A stretch of 64,000 nucleotides of DNA from Thalassotalea euphylliae (GTDB lineage: Bacteria > Pseudomonadota > Gammaproteobacteria > Enterobacterales > Alteromonadaceae): the NCBI RefSeq assembly GCF_003390375.1, contig NZ_QUOT01000001.1, positions 124,001 through 188,000 of the forward strand, written 5' to 3'. The notes beneath the pieces were generated by a model. That model saw only the letters and a program-made list of their open reading frames with translations. It was not told the origin of the DNA and did no database searches. Shown here piece by piece: positions 7,543 to 15,240 of the stretch (positions are counted from its first letter, which is position 1; each line of letters begins with the position of its first letter). The position numbers and the translations under genes are program-made.

Positions 7543-8568
7543 ATGTCACTAATTAAAGCAATTGGCATCGATTTAGCCAAATCTGTTTTCAGTATCCACG
7601 GTGTCGATAGTCATGACAAGTGTCAATTACGAAAAACCGTTAAGCGAAACAAACTGTTAGCTGAAATTGCTAAGTTGCCAGCGTGTATCATTGGTATGGA
7701 AGCTTGCTCTGGTGCACATTACTGGGCAAGAGAGTTTGCTAAGCTTGGCCATGAAGTACGCATCATGGCTTCAAAGTTCGTCATTCCATATCGCCAAAAT
7801 GAAAAGAACGATGCCAACGACGCTGAAGCCATTTGTGAAGCGGTGACCCGCCCCAAAACGCGTTTTGTCACCATCAAAAGTGAAGAGCAACAAGCTGTAT
7901 TGTGCTTACACCGTATTCGCCAAGGGGCTATCAAGGATAGAACGGCACTGATTAATCGCCTACGAGGTTTGCTCGCTGAGTTTGGCATTGTCATGCCCAA
8001 AGGGCGGTATCCAGCACAACATGCCATCACAGGTATTTTAGCAGATGCTGACAATGGTCTACCGCTGCTCGCTAGAGAGCTACTAAGTGACTTATGGCAA
8101 GACATTAAAGCATTAAACCAGCAAATTCTTAAACATGACCGAAAGCTCTACCAACTCGCGAACCAAATGAACGCGGCAAAACGCTTGATGAGTATACCTG
8201 GCGTTGGAGAAATCACGGCAACGGCGGTTGTTGCGACGGTGAGTGACGCAAAAGATTTTGATACCAGTCGCGCCTTTAGTGCGTGGATAGGGCTAGTCCC
8301 TAGGCAATATACGACAGGTGGGCAAGTGAAGCTTGGCCGAATATCTAAACGTGGCGAAAAACACATTCGCACCTCACTCATTCACGGTGCGCGAGCTGTA
8401 ATAGCCAACTGCAAACATAAAACAGACAGAACGAGCTTATGGGTGAAAGAGCTGATTGAGCGACGAGGGTTTAAACGAGCAACCGTCGCGCTTGCGGCCA
8501 AGAATGCACGGTTGATATGGGCATTGCTGCGAAGTAAAAACGAATACCAAATAGATTATGTAAAATAG
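7543..8568 (+). CDS. IS1111-group transposase (IS110 family, DEDD)
   Basis: 341 residues from the ATG at 7543, which has an AGGAGAG ribosome-binding site; the upstream in-frame start at 7495 is less likely. The RuvC-like N-terminal domain has Asp in AIGIDLAKSVF, Glu in IGMEACSG and the DANDAEAI pair that complete the DEDD set. The C-terminal Transposase_20-like domain has SIPGVGEITATAVVA and the serine-bearing region FSAWIGLVPRQ...TSLIHGARAV. The frame is complete and probably active. Confidence 0.92.
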   Translation: MSLIKAIGIDLAKSVFSIHGVDSHDKCQLRKTVKRNKLLAEIAKLPACIIGMEACSGAHYWAREFAKLGHEVRIMASKFVIPYRQNEKNDANDAEAICEAVTRPKTRFVTIKSEEQQAVLCLHRIRQGAIKDRTALINRLRGLLAEFGIVMPKGRYPAQHAITGILADADNGLPLLARELLSDLWQDIKALNQQILKHDRKLYQLANQMNAAKRLMSIPGVGEITATAVVATVSDAKDFDTSRAFSAWIGLVPRQYTTGGQVKLGRISKRGEKHIRTSLIHGARAVIANCKHKTDRTSLWVKELIERRGFKRATVALAAKNARLIWALLRSKNEYQIDYVK

Positions 8569-8845
8569 AAAAGATTGACGTTGTAAAGGTAACCCTAACG
8601 GTTAACCCCACCGCGTCTTAGCATGAGCGATTGACGATAACACGGTCAGACCGAGAGCATGAAAGCCTGTTTAGCCGGGAAGCGCATTTCTTGAAAGAGA
8701 AGACGCTGTCTAACGAATGAGGCCATGCTCAAGCGCAAATCATCAGGGCGATAGCACAAGCTGTTACGGCAGTATGCTAATAAACGCCGAATGTAGAGCT
8801 GCTGTCAGACTTTCTTGTTTTCAGAGACTGCTTGTGCTTGACAAA
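8569..8845 (+). ncRNA. Candidate seekRNA/bridge RNA segment of the IS1111-type element
   Basis: This non-coding stretch lies between the transposase stop and the right inverted repeat, where IS1111-group elements encode their guide RNA. It contains TAACGAATGA at 8711-8720, an exact 10-base copy of 7451-7460, which spans the attC flank and the element's left tip. Transcription and folding are not shown here. The call rests on position and this match. Confidence 0.5.
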
Positions 8846-8946
8846 GGGGAGTCCATGTAGCCTTACTAAAAGGCGGAAAATGCTTGGCTAAACTTTGCGA
8901 CGAAGGAGCACAAGCCAAGCGTTTTGCGTCCTTTTGAGTAACTTGT

Positions 8947-9161
8947 ATGGATAATTACCCACCTAAATAACTATTTTCGGTAAAGAGAGACCCAAGCCTT
9001 AGCGGCAACTAAGGCCTTCTTTTACAGTAGTTCGATTGATTAATGGCTCCTCAATCGAGAGACCGATAACAAGAACGAACGCTGTAAAAGACTCCAAGCA
9101 ACATACTCGAATAGTCTACTGGGTCTCGAACCCGCATTATGCAAGCAAGGGTTAGCTTATT
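8947..9161 (+). ncRNA. Candidate bridge RNA segment of IS492-like copy 1
   Basis: 215 non-coding bases precede the transposase, the position of the bridge RNA in IS110-group elements. Visible hairpins are CCTTAG-CGGCAA-CTAAGG (8997-9014) and TCGATTGA with its perfect complement TCAATCGA (9032-9058). Just after them, TAACAAG (9067-9073) is the reverse complement of the target CTTGTTA. This fits a target-binding loop. No transcript evidence is available. Confidence 0.55.
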
Positions 9162-10112
9162 ATGAAAACAGTCATCAATCAAAAGATTCACGTTGGGGTA
9201 GATACAGGTAAGTACCAACTTGATATATATCTTCGTCCTTTGGACATTTACTTCACCGTCCCCAATGACGAAAAAGGGATTGCAGAAGCCATAAATCAGC
9301 TCAAGCAATACCCTGTTGAACGCATCGTCATTGAAGCGACAGGGCGGTTAGAAATGCCGTTTATTATGGCGTGTGCGAACAGCAAACTGCCGTTTGTTAT
9401 CGCCAATCCTATTCACATCAAACGCTTTGCAGGTGCGATTGGACAGCGCGCTAAAACAGACAAACTTGATGCGCAGCTTATCGCTCATTATGGGGAAGTG
9501 ATTAAACCAGCACTATCACAACTCAAACCAGCCACTATGCAAGTCATGAGTGATTTGGTCGCCAGAAGAAATCAGTTACTTGTGATGCAAACGATGGAAA
9601 AGAACCGCCTTCAGTCTTTGCCAAAAAGCTTATCAATGACCATCAAGCCGATACTTACCGCGTTTAAACATCAAATCCTAAAAATTGAAAAGAAACTCGT
9701 TGAACTCATCGAATCTTGCCCTGAATACCAGAAGAAAAATACGATTCTGCAAAGCATGACAGGTATCGGCAAAATAGCGGCCGCATCAATCATCAGTAAT
9801 TTACCAGAGCTTGGCTATGTAACGGGTAAACAAGCGAGCAGCCTAGTTGGTGTTGCGCCGATGAATCGAGAAAGTGGCCGTTATAAAGGACAACGGAGAA
9901 TCCAAGGTGGGCGGCACCAAGTGCGCACGGTGTTATATATGGCGATGCTGTCAGCGATTCAAAGTAATCCGGTGTTTAAAGATACCTATCAACGATTAGT
10001 TGGTGCAGGCAAACCTAAAAAAGTGGCGATAATTGCCTGTATCAGAAAGATGGTGGTGATATTAAATTCGATGCTCAGAGATGAAGTAATGTGGGAAGCG
10101 CCAAAAGCTTAA
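9162..10112 (+). CDS. IS492-like (IS110-family) transposase, copy 1
   Basis: 316-residue DEDD recombinase. Asp lies in HVGVDTGKYQ, Glu in VIEATGR, and the pair in KTDKLDAQLIA. The C-terminal domain has QSMTGIGKIAAASII and SSLVGVAPMNRESG...RTVLYMAM with the likely catalytic serine region. It differs from copy 2 by Glu for Gly near the end (RDEVMW) and by a one-base insertion that ends it two residues earlier. It is otherwise intact, and the IS481 insertion lies just after its stop. Confidence 0.93.
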   Translation: MKTVINQKIHVGVDTGKYQLDIYLRPLDIYFTVPNDEKGIAEAINQLKQYPVERIVIEATGRLEMPFIMACANSKLPFVIANPIHIKRFAGAIGQRAKTDKLDAQLIAHYGEVIKPALSQLKPATMQVMSDLVARRNQLLVMQTMEKNRLQSLPKSLSMTIKPILTAFKHQILKIEKKLVELIESCPEYQKKNTILQSMTGIGKIAAASIISNLPELGYVTGKQASSLVGVAPMNRESGRYKGQRRIQGGRHQVRTVLYMAMLSAIQSNPVFKDTYQRLVGAGKPKKVAIIACIRKMVVILNSMLRDEVMWEAPKA

Positions 10113-10139
10113 AAATTAGCTGTACTAGTTCAGATAAAA

Positions 10140-11344
10140 TGTACTAGTTCAGACTTGATCTGACAGTTACCCGTTTTTCAATCGGTGACTGTCAGTTTAG
10201 ATTTGAGCTAAATTCTTCTCAGCCCAAATCGATTTTCCATCAAGTAATGTTTCAAGTGGCGTTCTGCCACAGCACATTTTGCCCTGATGAGTTCGATCAT
10301 TATTGTAATAAACCATCCATTCGTCCAGATCCTTTTGTAATTCCTCTAACGAGCCATAGAGCCTCTTACGGAACGTAACCTGATAAAACTCCTGCAATAT
10401 TGTTTTGTGGAAACGTTCACAGATACCATTTGTCTGCGGTGACATCGCTTTCGTTTTTGTATGATCGATATCATTTATTGCTAGATAAAGCTGGTAATCA
10501 TGATGTTCAACCTTGCCACAATACTCAGTGCCTCGGTCTGTGAGAATGCGTAACATTGGTAGCTCGTGCTGCTCGAAGTAAGGCAAAACCTTGTCGTTGA
10601 GTATGTCAGCAGCAGTGATTGGCGTTTTCGTTGTGTAGAGCTTGGCAAATGCAACCTTGCTGTAAGTATCAACGAACGTCTGCTGGTAGATACGGCCAAC
10701 ACCTTTTAGATTACCCACATAAAACGTGTCCTGTGAGCCTAGGTAGCCCGGATGAGCCGTTTCTATCTCGCCACAAGCTTCATCATCGTTCTTTTTCTTC
10801 TCAAGTGCAGCAACTTGAGCATCGGTGAGAATGATGCCGTCGTTAGCGACTTTCTCTTCAAGCGCTTTCAGCCGTTTTTTGAAGTTTTCTAAGTCATGGC
10901 GCAACCAGATTGAACGCACGCCACTGGCAGATACAAATACGCCTTGCTTACGAAGTTCATTGCTGGTTCTGACTTGGCCGTGCGCGGGGTATTCAATGGC
11001 ATAATCCATTACTGCTTTTTCGGTTTTTTCATCAACACGATTTTTTATATTTGGTTTTCGGCGGGACTTATCAATAAGCGCATCAATGCCGCCATCTTCA
11101 GCCAGCTCTTGATAACGATAAAATGTATCTCGTGATACGCCCATCACTTTGCAAGCTCTGGATACATTACCAAGTTCTTCAGCTAGGTTGAGCAAACCTG
11201 CTTTGTGTTTAATGATTGGATTGTTAGTATGAAGCATGAGAGTTACCTCTTTGTTTGTTTTGATTAAAGATTCAGCACCTTTATCAAAACGGGTAACTCT
11301 CTACTTTTCAAGAAGATGTGTCAGATCTTGTCTGAACTAATTCA
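10140..11344 (-). mobile_element. IS481-family insertion sequence, copy 2 (1205 bp)
   Basis: Intact element of the same length as copy 1 and with an identical transposase. The 7-bp target duplication GATAAAA lies at 10133-10139 and 11345-11351. It landed inside the degraded copy 3, 19 bp from its left end. Confidence 0.95.
10197..11237 (-). CDS. IS481-family transposase, copy 2
   Basis: 346 residues, identical in sequence to the copy-1 transposase at 4890-5930, with the same helix-turn-helix modules, DDE residues and CCGRTPLETLLDG C-terminal motif. The frame is complete, so this copy and copy 1 are both potential sources of transposase for each other. Confidence 0.95.
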   Translation of the reverse strand: MLHTNNPIIKHKAGLLNLAEELGNVSRACKVMGVSRDTFYRYQELAEDGGIDALIDKSRRKPNIKNRVDEKTEKAVMDYAIEYPAHGQVRTSNELRKQGVFVSASGVRSIWLRHDLENFKKRLKALEEKVANDGIILTDAQVAALEKKKNDDEACGEIETAHPGYLGSQDTFYVGNLKGVGRIYQQTFVDTYSKVAFAKLYTTKTPITAADILNDKVLPYFEQHELPMLRILTDRGTEYCGKVEHHDYQLYLAINDIDHTKTKAMSPQTNGICERFHKTILQEFYQVTFRKRLYGSLEELQKDLDEWMVYYNNDRTHQGKMCCGRTPLETLLDGKSIWAEKNLAQI

Positions 11345-11376
11345 GATAAAACCTATTTTATGAATCAAGAAAACGT

Positions 11377-11877
11377 CTAGGGTAGTCTGGTCGATTCAGT
11401 TTCTATCTCGCCACAAGCTTCATCATCGTTCTTTTTCTTCTCAAGTGCAGCAACTTGAGCATCGGTGAGAATGATGCCGTCGTTAGCGACTTTCTCTTCA
11501 AGCGCTTTCAGCCGTTTTTTGAAGTTTTCTAAGTCATGGCGCAACCAGATTGAACGCACGCCACTGGCAGATACAAATACGCCTTGCTTACGAAGTTCAT
11601 TGCTGGTTCTGACTTGGCCGTGCGCGGGGTATTCAATGGCATAATCCATTACTGCTTTTTCGGTTTTTTCATCAACACGATTTTTTATATTTGGTTTTCG
11701 GCGGGACTTATCAATAAGCGCATCAATGCCGCCATCTTCAGCCAGCTCTTGATAACGATAAAATGTATCTCGTGATACGCCCATCACTTTGCAAGCTCTG
11801 GATACATTACCAAGTTCTTCAGCTAGGTTGAGCAAACCTGCTTTGTGTTTAATGATTGGATTGTTAGTATGAAGCAT
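11377..11877 (-). pseudogene. Truncated IS481 transposase (copy 3)
   Basis: Identical to the other two copies for the first 159 residues (through GEIET), then the frame runs into unrelated sequence and stops after ESTRLP. Only the DNA-binding modules and linker remain; all three catalytic acidic residues are missing. Such a fragment could bind the terminal repeats without cutting, but nothing shows it is made. Confidence 0.92.
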
Positions 11878-12012
11878 GAGAGTTACCTCTTTGTTTGTTT
11901 TGATTAAAGATTCAGCACCTTTATCAAAACGGGTAACTCTCTACTTTTCAAGAAGATGTGTCAGATCTTGTCTGAACTAATTCAAATTAGCTATTGACGC
12001 CATAGTCTCTTG

Positions 12013-13368
12013 TTATATTTTCAATTTATCTCTTAGCCCTTGAGGGGCTAGATAAAGAATAGTTTTACCCTTTTTACTCTTAGTAGAAATAAGCAAGTCT
12101 TCGTCAACAAGTCCATTTAAATATGTTCTAGCCGTACCCTCGTTAATATCAAAATCTGTTGATACCTGTTTTGAAGTAAATATTTTGCCGGGTTCTTTTA
12201 CAGCGTCTTTTAATAATTCCAACTGAGCACGTTTAAGTTTCTTGGACAGTGGGCTTTTTTCAATCCATTCCATGAACTGATAAAACTCACTTTTCTTAGC
12301 TTCAATATGGTTTTGAAGAGCGTCTACAGCCTTTCTAACAATTTCTGTTTGATGATAAATAAAATAAGTTAAATCTAAGTCATCTGTCTCCGTATAAATA
12401 TATGCAGTATCGTAATCACTTCTTTTTTCTTGTATTAGTTTACTAATAGAAACGTATTCAAAAAGCCAATACCCACTTCTTAACATAAACCAATAAAACA
12501 ATGCTCTCGCTGTTCTACCATTTCCGTCACCAAAAGGGTGGATAAAACCTATCATAAAGTGAAGTATGATAGCTTTCACAAGAGGATGAATGAAACTATC
12601 ACTGTTTTCACCGTCATTACATTGGTTTGCAAATTCACATAGAAGAGTTAGCCGTTCTTTTAAAGATTTATAGCAAGGAGGTTCATGCGCGATTTCGTTA
12701 TACATATCTTTAACTGTAATATCGTTATCGTTACGAATTTCACCAGGTATTGCATTATTATCAATTGCATTGTGTGTAGCTATTTCATGGAGTTCCAATA
12801 ACAAAGCTATACTTAATTCTTCATCTTTTCTTTCAACTACCTTTTTCATCAGCAGATAATTATTAAATATCATTTGTTCTGACTTGTCAGAGGGTTTTCT
12901 ATTATTCTCCAACATGTCTTTTGCCACTTTTCTTGTGGTGGATGCTCCTTCGAGTTGTGATGATGTTATCGCTTCTTCCATCATCAAGTTCTTTACTAAA
13001 TACCGATCTTTTTCTCGTGCAGTAATAAATGAACCATCACCAATTGAATGACCACCACCAGTTAATTTATCAATATGATGTAGCTGAGAGAATAATGAGT
13101 CAGGCACACAATAACTAAATAATTCTCTTTCTTTTTTTCCTTGTAAGGCCTCTATGTATTTAGTAATAGTTTTTCTAGAAAGCTTAGTTGCTATCCAAGC
13201 AGCAGTTTCATCATCACCTTTTTCAACCTTCCACTTAAACTTATCCCAGTGAAGATAGTTACCTTTAGGATCTGTGGCTTTATATTTTGCCAATAAATGA
13301 ATAAAGTTTTGCGGGAGCGTCTCTTCCATTAATTTATTAAATGGAATGGGAGTTCTTATCCGTGCCAT
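12013..13368 (-). CDS. Fic-domain protein (AMPylator-like), cassette 3
   Basis: 451 residues. The Fic catalytic motif HPFGDGNGRTAR lies around residues 277-288, so nucleotidyl transfer (usually AMP) to a protein hydroxyl is predicted. The segment SSQLEGAS upstream matches the inhibitory (S/T)xxxE(G/N) helix, which marks a self-inhibited class II Fic protein. The C-terminus (about 375-450) looks like a winged helix (FTSKQVSTDFDINEGTARTYLNGLVDEDLL). It lies in the cassette direction as the third cassette from attI. Its stop codon TAA is part of the attC R'' core. The coding sequence is AT-rich against the flanking core genes, which fits transfer. Nine 8-bp repeats lie about 95 bases upstream of the start. 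Confidence 0.9.
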   Translation of the reverse strand: MARIRTPIPFNKLMEETLPQNFIHLLAKYKATDPKGNYLHWDKFKWKVEKGDDETAAWIATKLSRKTITKYIEALQGKKERELFSYCVPDSLFSQLHHIDKLTGGGHSIGDGSFITAREKDRYLVKNLMMEEAITSSQLEGASTTRKVAKDMLENNRKPSDKSEQMIFNNYLLMKKVVERKDEELSIALLLELHEIATHNAIDNNAIPGEIRNDNDITVKDMYNEIAHEPPCYKSLKERLTLLCEFANQCNDGENSDSFIHPLVKAIILHFMIGFIHPFGDGNGRTARALFYWFMLRSGYWLFEYVSISKLIQEKRSDYDTAYIYTETDDLDLTYFIYHQTEIVRKAVDALQNHIEAKKSEFYQFMEWIEKSPLSKKLKRAQLELLKDAVKEPGKIFTSKQVSTDFDINEGTARTYLNGLVDEDLLISTKSKKGKTILYLAPQGLRDKLKI

Positions 13369-13462
13369 AAAACACCTGAAAAAACAAAATTGATAAATCG
13401 AGTTTATATTAAATTAAGAACAATTCAACTCAAATATGATTTTTTGTGTTTTTATGCTTATG

Positions 13463-13534
13463 TAAAAAAGTAAAAAAGTAAAAAAGTAAAAAAGTAAAAA
13501 AGTAAAAAAGTAAAAAAGTAAAAAAGTAAAAAAG
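13463..13534. repeat. Nine tandem copies of TAAAAAAG upstream of the Fic gene
   Basis: The octamer TAAAAAAG repeats nine times without interruption (72 bp), 95-166 bases upstream of the Fic start codon. Octamer runs of this kind change length by replication slippage. Placed in the promoter or leader region, they could tune or phase-vary Fic expression; this is inference. Confidence 0.9.
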
Positions 13535-13680
13535 TAACAATTAAATTTTTATACTTGAGTTTAGTTTCGAGCGGAATAGTTGAAAATATAACGCTTAAAT
13601 AAACGGCTAAAAATGCTTAGCTATACTTGTGAGTGAAACGAACCAAGCCAAGCATTTTTAGTCCGATTTAATTTTCTTGT

Positions 13681-13895
13681 ATGGATAATTACCCACCTAA
13701 ATAACCATTTTCGGTAAAGAGAGACCCAAGCCTTAGCGGCAACTAAGGCCTTCTTTTACAGTAGTTCGATTGATTAATGGCTCCTCAATCGAGAGACCGA
13801 TAACAAGAACGAACGCTGTAAAAGACTCCAAGCAACATACTCGAATAGTCTACTGGGTCTCGAACCCGCATTATGCAAGCAAGGGTTAGCTTATT
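13681..13895 (+). ncRNA. Candidate bridge RNA segment of IS492-like copy 2
   Basis: Near-identical to the leader of copy 1, with the same two hairpins and TAACAAG at 13801-13807, complementary to the CTTGTTA of its own insertion site. The call is by position and guide complementarity only. Confidence 0.55.
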
Positions 13896-14852
13896 ATGAA
13901 AACAGTCATCAATCAAAAGATTCACGTTGGGGTAGATACAGGTAAGTACCAACTTGATATATATCTTCGTCCTTTGGACATTTACTTCACCGTCCCCAAT
14001 GACGAAAAAGGGATTGCAGAAGCCATAAATCAGCTCAAGCAATACCCTGTTGAACGCATCGTCATTGAAGCGACAGGGCGGTTAGAAATGCCGTTTATTA
14101 TGGCGTGTGCGAACAGCAAACTGCCGTTTGTTATCGCCAATCCTATTCACATCAAACGCTTTGCAGGTGCGATTGGACAGCGCGCTAAAACAGACAAACT
14201 TGATGCGCAGCTTATCGCTCATTATGGGGAAGTGATTAAACCAGCACTATCACAACTCAAACCAGCCACTATGCAAGTCATGAGTGATTTGGTCGCCAGA
14301 AGAAATCAGTTACTTGTGATGCAAACGATGGAAAAGAACCGCCTTCAGTCTTTGCCAAAAAGCTTATCAATGACCATCAAGCCGATACTTACCGCGTTTA
14401 AACATCAAATCCTAAAAATTGAAAAGAAACTCGTTGAACTCATCGAATCTTGCCCTGAATACCAGAAGAAAAATACGATTCTGCAAAGCATGACAGGTAT
14501 CGGCAAAATAGCGGCCGCATCAATCATCAGTAATTTACCAGAGCTTGGCTATGTAACGGGTAAACAAGCGAGCAGCCTAGTTGGTGTTGCGCCGATGAAT
14601 CGAGAAAGTGGCCGTTATAAAGGACAACGGAGAATCCAAGGTGGGCGGCACCAAGTGCGCACGGTGTTATATATGGCGATGCTGTCAGCGATTCAAAGTA
14701 ATCCGGTGTTTAAAGATACCTATCAACGATTAGTTGGTGCAGGCAAACCTAAAAAAGTGGCGATAATTGCCTGTATCAGAAAGATGGTGGTGATATTAAA
14801 TTCGATGCTCAGAGACGGAGTAATGTGGGAAGCGCCAAAAGCTAAAAATTAG
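13896..14852 (+). CDS. IS492-like (IS110-family) transposase, copy 2
   Basis: 318 residues, the same length I recall for the IS492 transposase MooV, with the DEDD motifs described for copy 1. It ends EAPKAKN, two residues longer than copy 1. The frame is complete and the element uninterrupted, so this is the copy most likely to be active. Confidence 0.93.
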   Translation: MKTVINQKIHVGVDTGKYQLDIYLRPLDIYFTVPNDEKGIAEAINQLKQYPVERIVIEATGRLEMPFIMACANSKLPFVIANPIHIKRFAGAIGQRAKTDKLDAQLIAHYGEVIKPALSQLKPATMQVMSDLVARRNQLLVMQTMEKNRLQSLPKSLSMTIKPILTAFKHQILKIEKKLVELIESCPEYQKKNTILQSMTGIGKIAAASIISNLPELGYVTGKQASSLVGVAPMNRESGRYKGQRRIQGGRHQVRTVLYMAMLSAIQSNPVFKDTYQRLVGAGKPKKVAIIACIRKMVVILNSMLRDGVMWEAPKAKN

Positions 14853-14885
14853 CTATTGACGCCATAGTCTCTTGTTAGAGTTCAA

Positions 14886-15218
14886 TTACACAAAATGCTC
14901 TGGTTTTACTGCGCCAACCGCAATAGAAAGCATAAATACTAGTGCTACCCAACCGAACCAAGCATACTTTAAAAACATCCATGTGCTCGGTTTGGATGCT
15001 GATTTAGCTCTTTTGATCATAATGTTGTAATTTCGACCGAGCGATACTGCCCAACAAAAAAATAGAAGCGAAGATAACGCAGCAGCTTTTCTCGGTTCAG
15101 GAAATTGAAGCAGAGTAAAACAAACCCCAATACCTACAGCGCCAACCATATCCGATAGCCGAGAGAAATATTCAACAGCAATTCTTTCTTCTTCCGAATT
15201 GTATATAACACTTTGCAT
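14886..15218 (-). CDS. Small membrane protein of unknown function, cassette 2
   Basis: 110 residues with three likely membrane segments: about 26-41 (MVGAVGIGVCFTLLQF), 46-60 (AALSSLLFFCWAVSL) and 85-104 (YAWFGWVALVFMLSIAVGAV). A basic loop (IKRAKSASKPS) lies before the last one. A GAGGAAC ribosome-binding site precedes the ATG. It lies in the cassette direction, second from attI, and its attC carries IS492-like copy 2. I do not recognise the family. Confidence 0.7.
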   Translation of the reverse strand: MQSVIYNSEEERIAVEYFSRLSDMVGAVGIGVCFTLLQFPEPRKAAALSSLLFFCWAVSLGRNYNIMIKRAKSASKPSTWMFLKYAWFGWVALVFMLSIAVGAVKPEHFV

Positions 15219-15240
15219 GCCTCTGTTCCTCGATGAACTC

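Larger units (their letters stand above)
7455..8859 (+). mobile_element. IS1111-type (IS110-family) element inserted in attC D
   Basis: Perfect 11-bp inverted repeats ATGGACTCCCC at 7462-7472 and 8846-8856 are subterminal. About 7 bases lie outside on the left and 3 on the right, the arrangement known for the IS1111 group. The exact ends are ambiguous by one base because a G is shared. Length is about 1405 bp. It holds one DEDD transposase gene and about 290 non-coding bases downstream. Insertion next to the attC R' core is as described for the IS1111-attC elements (Tetu and Holmes). Confidence 0.88.
10121..11984 (-). mobile_element. IS481-family element, copy 3, internally deleted and interrupted by copy 2
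   Basis: The outer ends TGTACTAGTTCAGA (10121) and CTGAACTAATTCA (11984) belong to the same IS. Flanking AATTAGC repeats at 10114-10120 and 11985-11991 are the 7-bp target duplication within IS492-like copy 1. Without copy 2 only about 652 bp remain. Bases 11352-11398 replace roughly 600 bp of the normal left half and have no match elsewhere in the window. It is non-functional by itself. Confidence 0.88.
8947..12008 (+). mobile_element. IS492-like IS110-family element, copy 1, interrupted by IS481 copies
   Basis: The left end ATGGATAATTACC is preceded by CTTGT (8942-8946) and the right end GCCATAGTCT is followed by CTTGTTA (12009-12015). The target CTTGTTA and the 5-bp repeat are those I recall for IS492 of Pseudoalteromonas atlantica. 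Without the IS481 insertion (10121-11991) it is 1191 bp, against 1190 for copy 2. An extra T after the transposase's AAAGCT accounts for the difference. It occupies the R'' end of attC D. Confidence 0.9.
7451..12015 (-). other. attC D (Fic cassette), interrupted by two IS110-type elements
   Basis: The attC is in three pieces: TAAC(G) at 7451-7454/5, (G)CCTTACTAAAAGG and onward at 8860-8946, and the last bases of CTTGTTA at 12009-12015. Removing the IS1111-type element restores TAACGCCTTACTAAAAGGC, with the same length from core to GGC as attC B, C and E. Removing the IS492-like complex restores an R'' end reading GAGTAACTTGTTA. The arms AAAATGCTTGGC and GCCAAGCGTTTT pair. The last three bases also encode the stop of the Fic ORF. 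Confidence 0.85.
13681..14870 (+). mobile_element. IS492-like IS110-family element, copy 2 (1190 bp)
   Basis: Intact element with ends ATGGATAATTACC and GCCATAGTCT, flanked by CTTGT (13676-13680) and CTTGTTA (14871-14877). It sits at the same R'' position and in the same orientation relative to attC as copy 1. The sequences are nearly identical, differing by an internal C/T near the left end, one amino-acid change and one indel. Confidence 0.93.
13589..14877 (-). other. attC E (cassette 2), interrupted by IS492-like copy 2
   Basis: The left part runs from TAACGCTTAAATAAACGGC (13589) to CTTGT (13680), and the R'' end is completed by CTTGTTA at 14871-14877 after the IS. The arms CTAAAAATGCTTAGC and GCCAAGCATTTTTAG pair. 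Removing the element restores a complete attC. Confidence 0.88.

Noticed and set aside
9051..9308. 85-residue minus-strand ORF, repeated at 13785-14042
   Set aside because: It is duplicated only because it lies inside the IS492-like copies, antisense to the transposase start and candidate bridge RNA. No ribosome-binding site or family match.
13463..13534. CRISPR or coding repeat
   Set aside because: The unit is only 8 bp with no spacers and no open frame through it; it is a microsatellite.
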